A stretch of 44,089 bases of DNA from contig JASBVG010000055.1 of assembly GCA_030147505.1 (NCBI GenBank), positions 1 to 44,089 on the forward strand, written 5' to 3'. Below are positions 35,219 through 44,089 of this stretch, piece after piece. The notes beneath the pieces were generated by a model, which was not told the origin of the DNA, made no database searches, and was given only the letters and a program-made list of their open reading frames with translations. Numbering within the stretch: position 1 is the first letter of the stretch; every line of letters begins with the position of its first letter. The DNA is from Tardiphaga sp. Its GTDB lineage: Bacteria > Pseudomonadota > Alphaproteobacteria > Rhizobiales > Xanthobacteraceae. The translations under genes were made by a program, and so were the position numbers.

Positions 35219-36091
35219 ATGACGGCAATCACCTACAGCACACCCGGCGTCACATCCCGCCTCCTTTCCGCGCGGTTCTCGACGCCGCAGGTCTGGGGCA
35301 TCGTGATGCTCGCGCCCTATCTCCTCGTCTTCCTGGCCTTCGTCGTCTATCCGATCAGCTACGGCCTCTGGCTCGCGCGCCATCCCGCCAGCTATGTCGC
35401 GCTCTATAACGATCCCGTCTTCGCCCGTGCCGTCGTCAACACGCTGATCTTCCTGATCATCGGCATCAATGTGAAAATGCTGATCGCGCTGTTCCTGTCC
35501 GGCTTCTTCGTCCAGTCGCGCACATGGATACGCTGGCTGTCTGTGCTGTTCATTCTGCCTTGGGCGGTGCCGTCGATCCCGACCATCCTGTCGGTGCGCT
35601 TCATGTTCAATCCGGAATGGGGCGTGATCAATAATCTGATCTTCAAGCTCACCGCCGAGGATGGGCCGAACTGGCTCAACGATCCCGCCATCGGCCTGAC
35701 ACTTGCCGTCCTCGTCCATATTTGGAAGTCGCTGCCGTTCTGGACGCTGATCCTGATGACCGGCCGCCTTGCCATCTCCAACGACATGTTCGAGGCGGCG
35801 GATGTGGACGGCGCCAGTTGGTGGCAGAAATTCCGCTTCATCACCTGGCCGTCGATGCAGACGCTGTATCTCACCTGCACGCTGCTTTCGATGATCTGGA
35901 CGCTCGGCGATTTCAACAGCGTCTACCTCCTCACCGGCGGCGGCCCGGCGGACCTCACCCATGTGCTGTCCACATTGGGCATCCGCTATCTTCGCCTCGA
36001 TCAGCTCGATCTCGCGATGGCATCGATCGTCTGCGCCATGCCGCTGGTGCTGCCGCTGGTTTATTTCATGATGAAGAGGCTGTCGCGATGA
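35219..36091 (+). CDS. ABC importer permease, MalF/UgpA type
   Basis: A 290-residue inner-membrane permease with about six membrane segments. The EAA loop that docks the ATPase is EAADVDGASWWQKFRFITWP (about 196-215). It starts 11 nt after the type-B element and ends in a 4-nt overlap with the second permease. The N-terminal region before segment 1 (MTAITYSTPGVTSRLLSARF) is short, as in UgpA-like proteins. Confidence 0.92.
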   Translation: MTAITYSTPGVTSRLLSARFSTPQVWGIVMLAPYLLVFLAFVVYPISYGLWLARHPASYVALYNDPVFARAVVNTLIFLIIGINVKMLIALFLSGFFVQSRTWIRWLSVLFILPWAVPSIPTILSVRFMFNPEWGVINNLIFKLTAEDGPNWLNDPAIGLTLAVLVHIWKSLPFWTLILMTGRLAISNDMFEAADVDGASWWQKFRFITWPSMQTLYLTCTLLSMIWTLGDFNSVYLLTGGGPADLTHVLSTLGIRYLRLDQLDLAMASIVCAMPLVLPLVYFMMKRLSR

Positions 36092-36954
36092 AGGCTTCTT
36101 CCCTGCGCTTGCCGACGCTGCGCGAGATCGGCAATGAGGCAAAGCTGCTGCTGATCGGCATTCCCGTGCTGATCTGGACGCTGATTCCGATCTATCACAT
36201 GTTCCTGTTCGCGATCTCGCCGAAGCAGGATGCCTTTGCCGGCAAGCTATGGCCGGATCATCCGACGCTGCAGAATTTCCGCATCGTCTTCAACCAGCAG
36301 CACTATTTTTTGCGCGATTTCTGGGTTCAGTTCGGCAATTCTGTCGTGATCGCCATCGCCGCCGGCGTTCTGACACTGATAATCGCGACCCTCGCTGCCT
36401 TCGCCATTTCCCGCCTGCGCATCCGCGGCGGTCGCACGGTGATGAATCTCGCGCTGTTCACCTATTTCATTCCTGCTGCTTTTCTCGCGGTGCCGATGTA
36501 TCGCACCATGGGCAATTACGGCCTGCTCAACAATCACTGGTCGCTGATTCTTGCGATGGTCACCATCGCCTCGCCCTATGCGATCTGGGTGCTGAAACAG
36601 GCCTCCGACAAGTTGCCGCTGGAACTCGACGAAGCCGCGATCATGGACGGCGCGACGCCGCTGCAACTGTTTCGTATGGTCTATCTGCCGCTGATGCTGC
36701 CGTCGCTGGTCGCCGTCGGCACCTATGCGCTGCTGCTGGCGTGGAACGAATATCTCTATGCCTTCCTGTTGCTGTCGAAGGATACCGAGATCACACTCCC
36801 CGTTGCGCTCGGCAATTTTCTCGCCGCCGACGACTCGCCATGGGAATTGCTGATGACCACTGGCTTTATCTACGCGCTACCACCGGCTGCGGTGTACTAT
36901 GCTTTCCGCCGTTACATGGTCGGCGGCCTGACCGCGGGAGCGGTGAAGTCCTGA
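36088..36954 (+). CDS. ABC importer permease, MalG/UgpE type
   Basis: A 288-residue permease with six predicted membrane segments and the EAA loop DEAAIMDGATPLQLFRMVYLP. The ATG at 36088 overlaps the first permease stop (ATGA); a longer open frame upstream is read-through in the other gene and is rejected. No ATP-binding subunit follows: the next gene is convergent and unrelated. The complex must therefore borrow an ATPase encoded elsewhere. Confidence 0.92.
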   Translation: MKASSLRLPTLREIGNEAKLLLIGIPVLIWTLIPIYHMFLFAISPKQDAFAGKLWPDHPTLQNFRIVFNQQHYFLRDFWVQFGNSVVIAIAAGVLTLIIATLAAFAISRLRIRGGRTVMNLALFTYFIPAAFLAVPMYRTMGNYGLLNNHWSLILAMVTIASPYAIWVLKQASDKLPLELDEAAIMDGATPLQLFRMVYLPLMLPSLVAVGTYALLLAWNEYLYAFLLLSKDTEITLPVALGNFLAADDSPWELLMTTGFIYALPPAAVYYAFRRYMVGGLTAGAVKS

Positions 36955-36982
36955 CATTGTTGTTGCCTTGCTGGACCAGACT

Positions 36983-37963
36983 CTAGGCAACAGCTCTCAC
37001 TTCTTTCTCATCCATCTCCGCTTCCGCCCTAGTGGCTTCAGCCGTGCGGGGCGACGTTGCGGTCGATCCGGAAATGCTGATTTGTCCGGGGGCAATGGCA
37101 GGCCCTGGAAACGGATCGACTGTGCCCGCCACCTCCCGGAGCGGCTTCGGTTTGTCGGCCCAATGCAGCGCCGTATAGTCGAAGCCGAGTTCGATGGTCG
37201 GCTTCACCACCTCGAAGTAGGGCGAGATGTCGAAATCGCGCGGCATATAAAGTGAAGAATGGCGAATATGCAGAATGTCGCGCCGCGCCTGACGGCTGCC
37301 GGCGCGCGTGATCTTCGGCAGGATCGGATAGCGGACGGCCTCGAAAGCCTGTGCGATGAGTGCCGAGCAAATGATCTTGGTGGGATCGCCTGAGCCGATC
37401 GCGATCATGCGTCGTCGCCAGCGCTGCGGTATCGGCAGTGGAATCAAGAAGCGCATCAGGTCGACGATGTTCTTGGTGTCATAGCCGAAGCCGACGCGGT
37501 TGATCGCATAGCGGCATACCGTGGTGCGATCCTCGTAGGACAGGCCGACAGGCCTGCACAGGCGCGTATGAAATGAGAAATATTTCGACAGCGGTGCCGT
37601 GGTGACACCCTCGCCAATATTGGCCTCGATCAACACATGCGGTTCGCCATTCGGCTCGATCGCGCCGTCGATCGGCCCGACATACAGCGCGGCATGCGAC
37701 CAGGTCGATTGCGTGAGATACTTGATAATGCCGGAGACACGATTGTTGCCCTCGACCAGCAGCACGTCGCCTTCGCGAATGACGTCATGCAGGCGCTCGG
37801 GATCGCTGGGCGTGAACGGCTCGTAGCCCGGCACTTCCTTCTGCAGGTATCCGGCAATTAATTTGCCGACGGTATCGAGCATGATGCCCATGACGCTGGC
37901 CCCGATTGCGGCTCGTAGCGACCGCTTTGTCCCTGTCTTCATCATGGACGCCAGCCATTGCAA
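36983..37963 (-). CDS. Permuted NlpC/P60 (YiiX/YaeF-like) papain-fold protein
   Basis: A 326-residue protein with a hydrophobic N-terminal stretch (about 17-38) that may be a signal anchor. It has the circularly permuted papain-like order: H90 in WSHAALYVG, E113 in LIEANIGEG and the probable nucleophile C199 in IICSALIAQAF. This order (His, acidic residue, Cys) marks the YiiX/YaeF-type lipo-like hydrolases. The C-terminal 60 residues are Pro/Ala/Glu-rich and lack a domain. Possible substrates are cell-wall peptides or lipids. Start alternatives include the ATG at 37942. Confidence 0.75.
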   Translation of the reverse strand: MQWLASMMKTGTKRSLRAAIGASVMGIMLDTVGKLIAGYLQKEVPGYEPFTPSDPERLHDVIREGDVLLVEGNNRVSGIIKYLTQSTWSHAALYVGPIDGAIEPNGEPHVLIEANIGEGVTTAPLSKYFSFHTRLCRPVGLSYEDRTTVCRYAINRVGFGYDTKNIVDLMRFLIPLPIPQRWRRRMIAIGSGDPTKIICSALIAQAFEAVRYPILPKITRAGSRQARRDILHIRHSSLYMPRDFDISPYFEVVKPTIELGFDYTALHWADKPKPLREVAGTVDPFPGPAIAPGQISISGSTATSPRTAEATRAEAEMDEKEVRAVA

Positions 37964-38085
37964 TTTGGTTCATGCACAAGCAACGGCGTTAACGCGCGAT
38001 TTGCCATGAGGGTTGCTGCAGGCAGGCGAATACTGCAAGGTTCGCGGGACGTTCTCATGCTCAGTACGATTCTGGAAACCATGTC

Positions 38086-39504
38086 ATGACTTTCTCGCGC
38101 CGCGCATTTCTATCGGCGTCGGCCGGATTGACACTTGCGCCGTGGCTCGGCGCAAGGGCGCGGGCTGCGACATTGCCGCGCGATGCCGACGTGGTCGTGA
38201 TCGGCGCCGGTGCTGCAGGTATCGCGGCCGCGCGGCGCATTCAGGCTGCGGGCCGCAGGGTCATCTTGCTGGAAGCCTCGGCGCAGATCGGCGGGCGCTG
38301 TGCGACGGATAGTTCGACTTTCGACGTCCCGCTCGATCTCGGCGCACGATGGCTGCACACACCGGAGACCAATGCGCTGGTAAAACTCGCGCGCGGCGCA
38401 GGCATCGATGTTGCCCCCTCGCCGCCAAGCCAGAAATTGCGCATCGGTCGCCGCAATGCGCGCGCAGCCGAAACCGAGGACCTTTTGGCTACCTTCGTGC
38501 GCGCCACCCGCGCGATCGATGAGGCGGCGCGTCGTGGCGACAGCTCTTGCGCAGCCGCACTGCCGAAAGATCTTGGCGATTGGGGAGTCACCGTCGATTT
38601 TGCCCTCGGCGCCTATGCAACCGGAAAGGATCTGAAAGATCTTTCCGTCGTCGATCAGTCCCGCGCCGAAGATCGCGCAATCTCGGTTGCCACGCGGCAG
38701 GGACTAGGCGCCGTGATGACCAAGCTCGGCGAGAGCGTGCCCGTCGCGCTATCGACATCGGCGACACGCATTATATGGAGCGGCCGCGACATCGGCGTGG
38801 AGACGTCGGCAGGACGTGTTGCGGCAAGGGCGATCATCGTCACGGTGTCGAGCAATGTGTTGAGTGCGGGCGCAATCAAATTCGCGCCGGAGCTGCCCAA
38901 GCGCCAGCTCGATGCCGCTGCGAAACTCACTCTCGGCAGCTACGACCGCATCGCGCTTGAACTGAAGGGCAATCCGCTTGGCCTCGGCCGTGACGAATTG
39001 ATGATCGAGCAGAGCTCGAATTCGCGCACGGGCGCATTGTTCGCCAATATCGGCGGCTCGTCGCTGTGCACGGTGGATGTCGCTGGTTCGTTCGGCCGCA
39101 GCCTTGCTGCACAGGGCGAAGCCGCAATGACCGGCTTTGCCACCGAATGGCTGACGAAACTGTTCGGCAACGATGTGAAGAATGCCGTTCAGCGCAGCAA
39201 GGTCACGCGCTGGGATACGTCGCCCTTCATTCTCGGCGCGATGTCCGCGGCCTCGCCTGGCGGACAATTCGCCCGCCGCGTGCTGGCCGAGCCCATGGGC
39301 AATCTCTTCATCGCCGGCGAAGCGACGCATGAGACGCTGTGGGGCACGGTCGACGGCGCTTGGCAAACCGGCGAACGCGCCGCAGACGCGGCGCTGAAAA
39401 AGATCGGCGCAGCGAAGGAACCGGATGTAGAGCCGAAGCCCGCGAAGAAGCAGAGGCGCCGCGTGCCGCAATCAAGTGAGGCTGGCGGGCTCGGCGCGAA
39501 TTAG
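38086..39504 (+). CDS. Tat-exported flavin amine oxidase family protein
   Basis: A 472-residue FAD enzyme of the flavin monoamine oxidase family. The N terminus MTFSRRAFLSASAGLTLAPWLG has a clear Tat signal (SRRAFLS, 4-10), so it is folded with FAD before export. The dinucleotide loop is VVVIGAGAAG (G40-x-G-x2-G45), with GGRC following and the C-terminal FAD block FIAGEATHETLWGTVDGAWQTGERAA. The last 35 residues are Lys/Arg/Pro-rich. It oxidises an unknown amine in the periplasm. It is divergent from the permuted NlpC/P60 gene; its stop overlaps the converging TauE/SafE gene by 4 nt. Confidence 0.88.
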   Translation: MTFSRRAFLSASAGLTLAPWLGARARAATLPRDADVVVIGAGAAGIAAARRIQAAGRRVILLEASAQIGGRCATDSSTFDVPLDLGARWLHTPETNALVKLARGAGIDVAPSPPSQKLRIGRRNARAAETEDLLATFVRATRAIDEAARRGDSSCAAALPKDLGDWGVTVDFALGAYATGKDLKDLSVVDQSRAEDRAISVATRQGLGAVMTKLGESVPVALSTSATRIIWSGRDIGVETSAGRVAARAIIVTVSSNVLSAGAIKFAPELPKRQLDAAAKLTLGSYDRIALELKGNPLGLGRDELMIEQSSNSRTGALFANIGGSSLCTVDVAGSFGRSLAAQGEAAMTGFATEWLTKLFGNDVKNAVQRSKVTRWDTSPFILGAMSAASPGGQFARRVLAEPMGNLFIAGEATHETLWGTVDGAWQTGERAADAALKKIGAAKEPDVEPKPAKKQRRRVPQSSEAGGLGAN

Positions 39505-40268
39505 CGGAACAAGCCGTCGAATAGCGGCAAACCAACCGCCGCAGAGATTGCAATCAGCGCGTAGCAGATCCGGCGAAATGTCTCGTCGCTCGCGACGCCG
39601 AACAGCTTTGAGCCGATCCAGAGCCCGACACCGAACAGCGGACCGGTGATGACCGCAAGACCGACCACAGTTGAGGTCCAGAGGCCCCCGATAAAATAGC
39701 TGATAACGATCAGTACATCGCCGATGGCGAAATAAAGTATGATGTTGGCGCGCGTGACGGCGGCGACGGCGGCTTCACGTAGCCAGTAGAGAACGACTGG
39801 CGGCCCGCCAGCCTGTGCGAGGCCGCCGAAAAAGCCACCGGTAAAACCGACCGAAATGGTGAGCGGGACTGTCGGTTTTCCATGAAAACGCCAGCCGGTC
39901 ATCAGCAGCACCAGTAGCGAGATGATCAGCAAAGCGATGATCCAGCGCACCGTCAACGGGTCGGCGAGCGTCAACACCATAGTGCCGAGCGGAATGCCGA
40001 TCAGCGCACCAATGGAGATGATGCTGACATCGCGTTTATCCGCGCGCTTCGCCGCATTCGGTATCAGCGTGAGCGTGGTCAAAAAATCGATCAGCAGCAG
40101 CAAGGGCGAAGCTAGCTGCGCGCCGATCACGCTTGAAGCCAGCGGCATGAAAATCAGCGCCGAACCGAACCCGGAAAATCCGCGTGCCAGGCCGGCGATG
40201 AAGGCTGTGATGACGAGAATGACGAGCGATGCGGTCGAGTACTGCGCGAGGCCCAGTACGTCGATCAT
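39501..40268 (-). CDS. TauE/SafE family permease
   Basis: A 255-residue membrane protein with about eight hydrophobic segments and the family repeats [16 protein letters not shown] and [20 protein letters not shown]. The family exports sulfite, sulfoacetate or other organosulfur anions. The substrate cannot be assigned here. Its ATG shares 4 nt with the pheT stop, so it is translated from the pheST message, an unexpected partner. Its 3' end overlaps the amine oxidase stop on the other strand. Confidence 0.9.
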   Translation of the reverse strand: MIDVLGLAQYSTASLVILVITAFIAGLARGFSGFGSALIFMPLASSVIGAQLASPLLLLIDFLTTLTLIPNAAKRADKRDVSIISIGALIGIPLGTMVLTLADPLTVRWIIALLIISLLVLLMTGWRFHGKPTVPLTISVGFTGGFFGGLAQAGGPPVVLYWLREAAVAAVTRANIILYFAIGDVLIVISYFIGGLWTSTVVGLAVITGPLFGVGLWIGSKLFGVASDETFRRICYALIAISAAVGLPLFDGLFR

Positions 40269-42670
40269 GCGCGCAACGTGCCGCCCGTCTTCTTCGTCAC
40301 TTCCGCCACGATCTTGGCCGCCACCGCATCGATTTCCTGATCGGTCAACGTCTTTTCGCGCGGTTGAATGGTTACGGCGATGGCCACCGATTTCTTGTCG
40401 TCGTCCATGCCCTTGCCTTCATAGATGTCGAACACGGTCACGCCCGTGACCAGCTTCTTGTCCACACCGGCGGCAGCCTTGACGATATCGCCGGACTTCA
40501 CCTTGCGATCGACGATGAAGGCGAAGTCGCGCGACACCGGCTGGAAAGCGGAAAGCTCCAGCAGCGGCTTGGCGCGCGTCGCCTTCTGTTTGGCGTCGGG
40601 GATGCGGTCGAGGATCACCTCGAAGGCCATCAGCGGGCCATCGGTGCCGAGCGCTTCGAGCGCGCGCGGATGCAGCTCGCCAAAATAGCCGAGCACATTC
40701 TGCGGCCCGATCTGGATGGTACCGGAACGGCCCGGATGCAACCAGTCGGCACCGCCGGTAATGATCTGCAATGCCTGCATCGGCGCACCCGCAGCCGCGA
40801 GTGCCGCGAAAGCGTCGGCCTTGGCATCGAGCGCTGTGGCTGCGCTGGCGCCGGTCCAGTGGCGGCCGATCCCGTTGGATGAGGCAAGTCCGCGGCGCAC
40901 GCCGGCAGCGGCCATGAACTGGTCCTGCGGCCGGTCGCCCTTGAAGATCTGGCCGACTTCGAACAGCGCGAGATCGGATGAACCGCGATGCGCGTTGGTC
41001 TGAGCGACGGCGATCAGGCCCGGCAACAGGCTCGGCCGCATGTCGGAGAGATCCGATGCAATCGGATTGGCGAGGGCGAGCTCAATCTGACCGCCGCCGA
41101 ACACCTCGGCATGCGGCTTGGAGATGAACGACCAGGTCACGGCCTCGACGAGACCGCTTGCGGCGAGGCCGCGCCTGGCACGGCGCGTGCGCTGCTGGAT
41201 CGGCGTCAGCACCGGCTTGCGCTGCGCATCGCCGCGTTCGAACGGCGTCAGCGGCACCTTGTCGACGCCGACGATCCGCATGATCTCTTCGACGATATCA
41301 GCCTTCCCCGTGACATCCATGCGCCACGACGGCACGGCGACTTTCACGACCGGGCCGCTGCCTGCGACCGAGAAGCCGAGCCGGTTGAGGATCAGCCGCA
41401 TCTCCGGGACCGGCACGTCGATAGCGGCAAGACGCTTCACTTCCGAGATCGGGAATTCGATCAGGCGGTCGTCACCGAAGGTCTTGCCGACCACGATGCT
41501 ATCCGACGGCGTGCCGCCGCACAGTTCCATCACCAGTTGGGTGGCAAGTTCGAGGCCCGGGACCATGAAAGCAGGATCGACGCCGCGCTCGAAGCGATAG
41601 CGCGCATCCGAATTGATGCCGAGCTTGCGGCCGGTCTGCGCGATATTGATCTCGTTCCACAGCGCGGATTCGATCAGCACATCGGTGGTGTCCTCCGAAC
41701 AGCCGGATGCTTCGCCGCCCATGATGCCGGCCAGCGATTCGACGCCGTTGTCGTCGGCGATCACGCAGACCTTGTCGTCGAGCTTGTAGGTCTTGCCGTC
41801 GAGCGCGAGCAGCGTCTCGCCATCTTTCGCGCGGCGGACGACGAGATTGCCCTTCACCTTGGCGGCGTCGAACACATGCAGCGGGCGCGCGCGGTCGAAG
41901 GTCAGGTAATTGGTGATGTCCACCAGCGCATTGATCGGACGCAGGCCGATCGATGTCAGCTTCTTCTGCAGCCACTCCGGCGACGGTCCGTTCTTGACGC
42001 CGCGCACGAGGCGCAGCGCGAAGCCCGGACACAGCTTCGCGTCCTCGACCGTGACCTTCACCGGGCAAGGGAACTCACCCTTGATCGGCTTGATGCCGGG
42101 ATTTCTGAACACACCCATGTCGGCGGCGGCGAGGTCGCGCGCGATTCCGGCAACGCCGGTGCAATCCTGGCGATTGGGCGTCAAGTTGATCTCGATCACG
42201 GGATCGCCCAGCTTCGCCCAATCTGCATAGGCTACGCCAACAGGTGCGTCGGCTGGCAGCTCGATGATGCCGTCGATCGCATCGGGCAGGCCGAGTTCGC
42301 TGGCCGAGCACATCATGCCCTGGCTTTCGACACCGCGGATATTGCCGAGACCGATGGTGAAATCCTTGCCCGGAATGTAAGTGCCGGGGCGTGCAAGCAC
42401 GGTCTTCAGTCCCGCACGCGCATTCGGCGCGCCGCAGACGATCTGGAGCGGCTTGTCGTCGCTGGCATTGACGGTGCAGACGCGCAGGCGATCGGCATTC
42501 GGATGCTGCACGGCTTCCACGATCTCGGCGATCGTGAACGGCGCCAGCAGCTTTGCCTTGTCCTCGATATGCTCGACCTCGAGTCCGATCATAGTGAGCT
42601 TTTCGCTCAGCTGATCCAGTGTCGCGTCGGTGTCGAGATGGTCCTTCAGCCAGGAGAGGGAGAATTTCAC
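40265..42670 (-). CDS. pheT: Phenylalanyl-tRNA synthetase beta subunit
   Basis: An 801-residue beta subunit of the (alpha-beta)2 synthetase. It starts with GTG at 42670 ([21 protein letters not shown]). Domains in order: tRNA-binding (EMAP-like) about 40-150 with [13 protein letters not shown]3/4 editing about 210-380, B5 about 405-475, a catalytic-like core about 490-680, and the C-terminal anticodon-binding FDX-ACB ([16 protein letters not shown] onward). The open frame continues to 43408 only because the other frame of pheS has no stops. The start overlaps the pheS stop by 4 nt. Confidence 0.97.
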   Translation of the reverse strand: MKFSLSWLKDHLDTDATLDQLSEKLTMIGLEVEHIEDKAKLLAPFTIAEIVEAVQHPNADRLRVCTVNASDDKPLQIVCGAPNARAGLKTVLARPGTYIPGKDFTIGLGNIRGVESQGMMCSASELGLPDAIDGIIELPADAPVGVAYADWAKLGDPVIEINLTPNRQDCTGVAGIARDLAAADMGVFRNPGIKPIKGEFPCPVKVTVEDAKLCPGFALRLVRGVKNGPSPEWLQKKLTSIGLRPINALVDITNYLTFDRARPLHVFDAAKVKGNLVVRRAKDGETLLALDGKTYKLDDKVCVIADDNGVESLAGIMGGEASGCSEDTTDVLIESALWNEINIAQTGRKLGINSDARYRFERGVDPAFMVPGLELATQLVMELCGGTPSDSIVVGKTFGDDRLIEFPISEVKRLAAIDVPVPEMRLILNRLGFSVAGSGPVVKVAVPSWRMDVTGKADIVEEIMRIVGVDKVPLTPFERGDAQRKPVLTPIQQRTRRARRGLAASGLVEAVTWSFISKPHAEVFGGGQIELALANPIASDLSDMRPSLLPGLIAVAQTNAHRGSSDLALFEVGQIFKGDRPQDQFMAAAGVRRGLASSNGIGRHWTGASAATALDAKADAFAALAAAGAPMQALQIITGGADWLHPGRSGTIQIGPQNVLGYFGELHPRALEALGTDGPLMAFEVILDRIPDAKQKATRAKPLLELSAFQPVSRDFAFIVDRKVKSGDIVKAAAGVDKKLVTGVTVFDIYEGKGMDDDKKSVAIAVTIQPREKTLTDQEIDAVAAKIVAEVTKKTGGTLRA

Positions 42671-43749
42671 GTGCTCAGTCCTCCGGCCAGAGTCGGCATT
42701 TCGAGCGGCTTGAAGCCGTAGTGGTTCAGCCAGCGCACGTCGCCCTCGAACAGCTGGCGCAGGTCGGCCATGCCGTATTTCAGCATGGCGATGCGGTCGA
42801 TGCCCATGCCCCAGGCAAAGCCCTGATACACATCGGGATCGATATCGCAGGCGCGCAGCACATTGGGATGCACCATGCCGCAGCCGAGAATTTCCAGCCA
42901 ATCCTCGCCTTCGCCGAAGCGAATCTCGTTCTTGTCGCGGCGGCACTGGATATCGACTTCCAGCGACGGCTCGGTGAACGGGAAAAATGACGGACGGAAG
43001 CGCATATTGACGTGATCGACCTCGAAGAACGCCTTGCAGAATTCCTGCAAAATCCATTTGAGGTGACCGAGATGCGAGGTCTTGTCGATGACGAGGCCTT
43101 CGACCTGGTGGAACATCGGCGTATGCGTCTGGTCCGAGTCGCTGCGATAGGTGCGGCCCGGGCAGATCACGCGAATGGGCGGCTTCTGGCTCAGCATGGT
43201 GCGCACCTGTACCGGTGAGGTGTGCGTGCGCAGCAGCAGGCGCGAACCGTCTTCCTTCGGATTGAAGTAAAAGGTGTCGTGCATCTCGCGGGCCGGATGA
43301 CCCTCGGGGAAATTCAGTTTGGTGAAGTTGTAGTCGTCGGTCTCGATATCTGGACCTTCGGCGACGGCAAAGCCCATATCGGCGAAGATCGTGGTCAGTT
43401 CGTCCCAAGTCTGGCTCAGCGGATGCACGCGGCCGAGTTCGGCCGGGTTTTCACGCAGCGGCAGCGTGACGTCGATGGTCTCGGAGGCGAGGCGCGCATC
43501 CAGCGCGGCCGACTTCAGCACGTCGCGGCGCGCGGTCAGCGCCTGCGTCACGGCATCTTTGGCAAGATTGATCGCGGCGCCTTCGGTCTTGCGTTCGTCC
43601 GGCGTCATCTTGCCGAGGGTGGCGAGCAGCGCGGAGATCGAGCCCTTCTTGCCGAGTGCGCCGACACGCACGGCTTCCAGCGCAGCCTCGTCGCTGGCCG
43701 CGGCGATATTGGCCAAAATCTGTTGTTGGAGCGTCGTCAGGTCGGACAT
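42667..43749 (-). CDS. pheS: Phenylalanyl-tRNA synthetase alpha subunit
   Basis: A 360-residue class II synthetase subunit holding the active site. An N-terminal coiled coil (about 1-85) leads to the core. Motif 2 is [20 protein letters not shown] and motif 3 is [11 protein letters not shown], with [12 protein letters not shown] between. The ATG at 43749 ([11 protein letters not shown]) follows an AGG at a reasonable distance; a TTG two codons upstream is less likely. It lies 144 nt after rplT with two hairpins in that gap, and is followed by pheT and the TauE/SafE gene. Confidence 0.97.
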   Translation of the reverse strand: MSDLTTLQQQILANIAAASDEAALEAVRVGALGKKGSISALLATLGKMTPDERKTEGAAINLAKDAVTQALTARRDVLKSAALDARLASETIDVTLPLRENPAELGRVHPLSQTWDELTTIFADMGFAVAEGPDIETDDYNFTKLNFPEGHPAREMHDTFYFNPKEDGSRLLLRTHTSPVQVRTMLSQKPPIRVICPGRTYRSDSDQTHTPMFHQVEGLVIDKTSHLGHLKWILQEFCKAFFEVDHVNMRFRPSFFPFTEPSLEVDIQCRRDKNEIRFGEGEDWLEILGCGMVHPNVLRACDIDPDVYQGFAWGMGIDRIAMLKYGMADLRQLFEGDVRWLNHYGFKPLEMPTLAGGLST

Positions 43750-43764
43750 CGGCAACCTCGATCG

Positions 43765-43858
43765 GAGAGACGGGCGCCTCTCTCTACAGCACGGTTTTGC
43801 AGGGATTTAAGACGCCAATGGCCGGAACAGCGGCGCTTGGAAGCGCCTCTGCCCGGCC
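43765..43858 (-). promoter_or_regulatory. Two hairpins and a short ORF in the rplT-pheS leader
   Basis: A long stem GGCCGG...CCGGCC (43820-43858, with AAGCGCC/GGCGCTT inside) and a second stem GAGAGA/TCTCTC (43765-43770 with 43779-43784) lie between rplT and pheS. A 17-codon reading frame begins at 43860 on the minus strand (MAGQRRFQAPLFRPLAS) with two phenylalanines across the first hairpin. In E. coli pheST is attenuated by a Phe-rich leader peptide; here the Phe codons are not clustered, so this is only a suggestion. Confidence 0.35.
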
Positions 43859-43893
43859 ATGACAATGTCGATAGATCCGCGGGGGCGGAAAGC

Positions 43894-44089
43894 TTAGGCA
43901 GCCAGGGCTGCCTTGGCCTTCTCAGCGATCGCGTTGAACGCCGCCGGCTCGTTGATCGCGAGATCAGACAGAACCTTGCGGTCGACAGTGATGCCGGACT
44001 TGGCAAGACCGTTGATAAACACGCTGTAGGTCATGCCGAGCGGACGGACGGCAGCGTTGAGGCGCTGGATCCAGAGGGCGCGGAACGTA
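43894..44089 (-). CDS. rplT: 50S ribosomal protein L20 (C-terminal part)
   Basis: The last 64 residues of L20, cut by the window edge. The minus strand reads [20 protein letters not shown], then [19 protein letters not shown], ending EKAKAALAA before TAA at 43896-43894. L20 binds 23S rRNA early in 50S assembly and often represses its own operon. It lies just upstream of pheS on the same strand, a conserved rplT-pheST order. The frame is visible directly on the minus strand even though a longer open frame in another register overlaps it. Confidence 0.93.
   Translation of the reverse strand, partial: TFRALWIQRLNAAVRPLGMTYSVFINGLAKSGITVDRKVLSDLAINEPAAFNAIAEKAKAALAA

Noticed and set aside
40988..42721. 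A 577-residue open frame antisense to pheT
   Set aside because: Arg/Asp/His-rich, no domain, lies wholly opposite the well-supported pheT.
40265..43408. A 1047-residue open frame on the minus strand
   Set aside because: Only the last 801 residues are PheT. The upstream part is the wrong frame of pheS, and the pheS stop/pheT GTG overlap at 42667-42670 fixes the true start.

Overview
The window looks like a core chromosomal segment of a Bradyrhizobium/Rhodopseudomonas/Afipia-type alphaproteobacterium (order Hyphomicrobiales). The evidence is high GC coding sequence, GTG/TTG starts, tight 4-nt overlaps, the block DUF299-maf-coaE-dnaQ-secB-Tim44-mltA-smr-hslUV-his, an ornithine-lipid acyltransferase, and short palindromic intergenic repeats of the kind scattered through Bradyrhizobium-like genomes. 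There are no tRNAs, rRNAs, CRISPR arrays, prophage genes or intact transposons.

Layout. 1-300: non-coding, strongly structured sequence, possibly a truncated group II intron. 302-724 (-): hemJ. 725-1190: gene-free region next to the DUF299/RP001 homolog with seven GANTC sites and an AT-rich dyad, my candidate for the chromosomal origin. 1191-4009 (+): PEP-synthase/PPDK regulator, maf, coaE, dnaQ. 4147-4623 (-): secB. 5050-8058 (+): Tim44-like protein, mltA, smr. 8183-10056 (-): hslV-hslU. 10237-14888 (+): hisB, a DUF2628 membrane protein, hisH, hisA, hisF, hisE, coaA. 15029-20719 (-): olsB, a hybrid histidine kinase, a small exported orphan, comM. 20895-21932 (+): PAS-GGDEF cyclase. 21961-24268 (-): rsmI-yraN-gshB. 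24471-25691 (+): LpoA-like lipoprotein. 25694-28357 (-): rph-rdgB-hemW. 28512-30299 (+): hrcA, grpE. 30413-33521: Ada-like methyltransferase (-), DUF2244 (-), nth (+), EI24/CysZ-like (-). 33672-36954 (+): sugar-type ABC importer lacking its own ATPase. 36983-39504: permuted papain-fold protein (-) and Tat-exported flavin amine oxidase (+). 39501-44089 (-): rplT (partial), pheS, pheT and a TauE/SafE permease.

How it fits together. Most genes are housekeeping: cofactor synthesis (coaE, coaA, hemJ), histidine synthesis, proteostasis (secB, hslUV, hrcA, grpE), nucleotide and DNA hygiene (maf, rdgB, nth, Ada-like), cell wall (mltA, LpoA-like) and phenylalanyl-tRNA charging. No clearly new multi-gene system is visible. 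The points most worth a second look are the origin candidate, the seven palindromic intergenic elements (one at every widely spaced convergent gene junction), the structured sequence at the left edge, the ATPase-less ABC importer and the pheST-TauE coupling.
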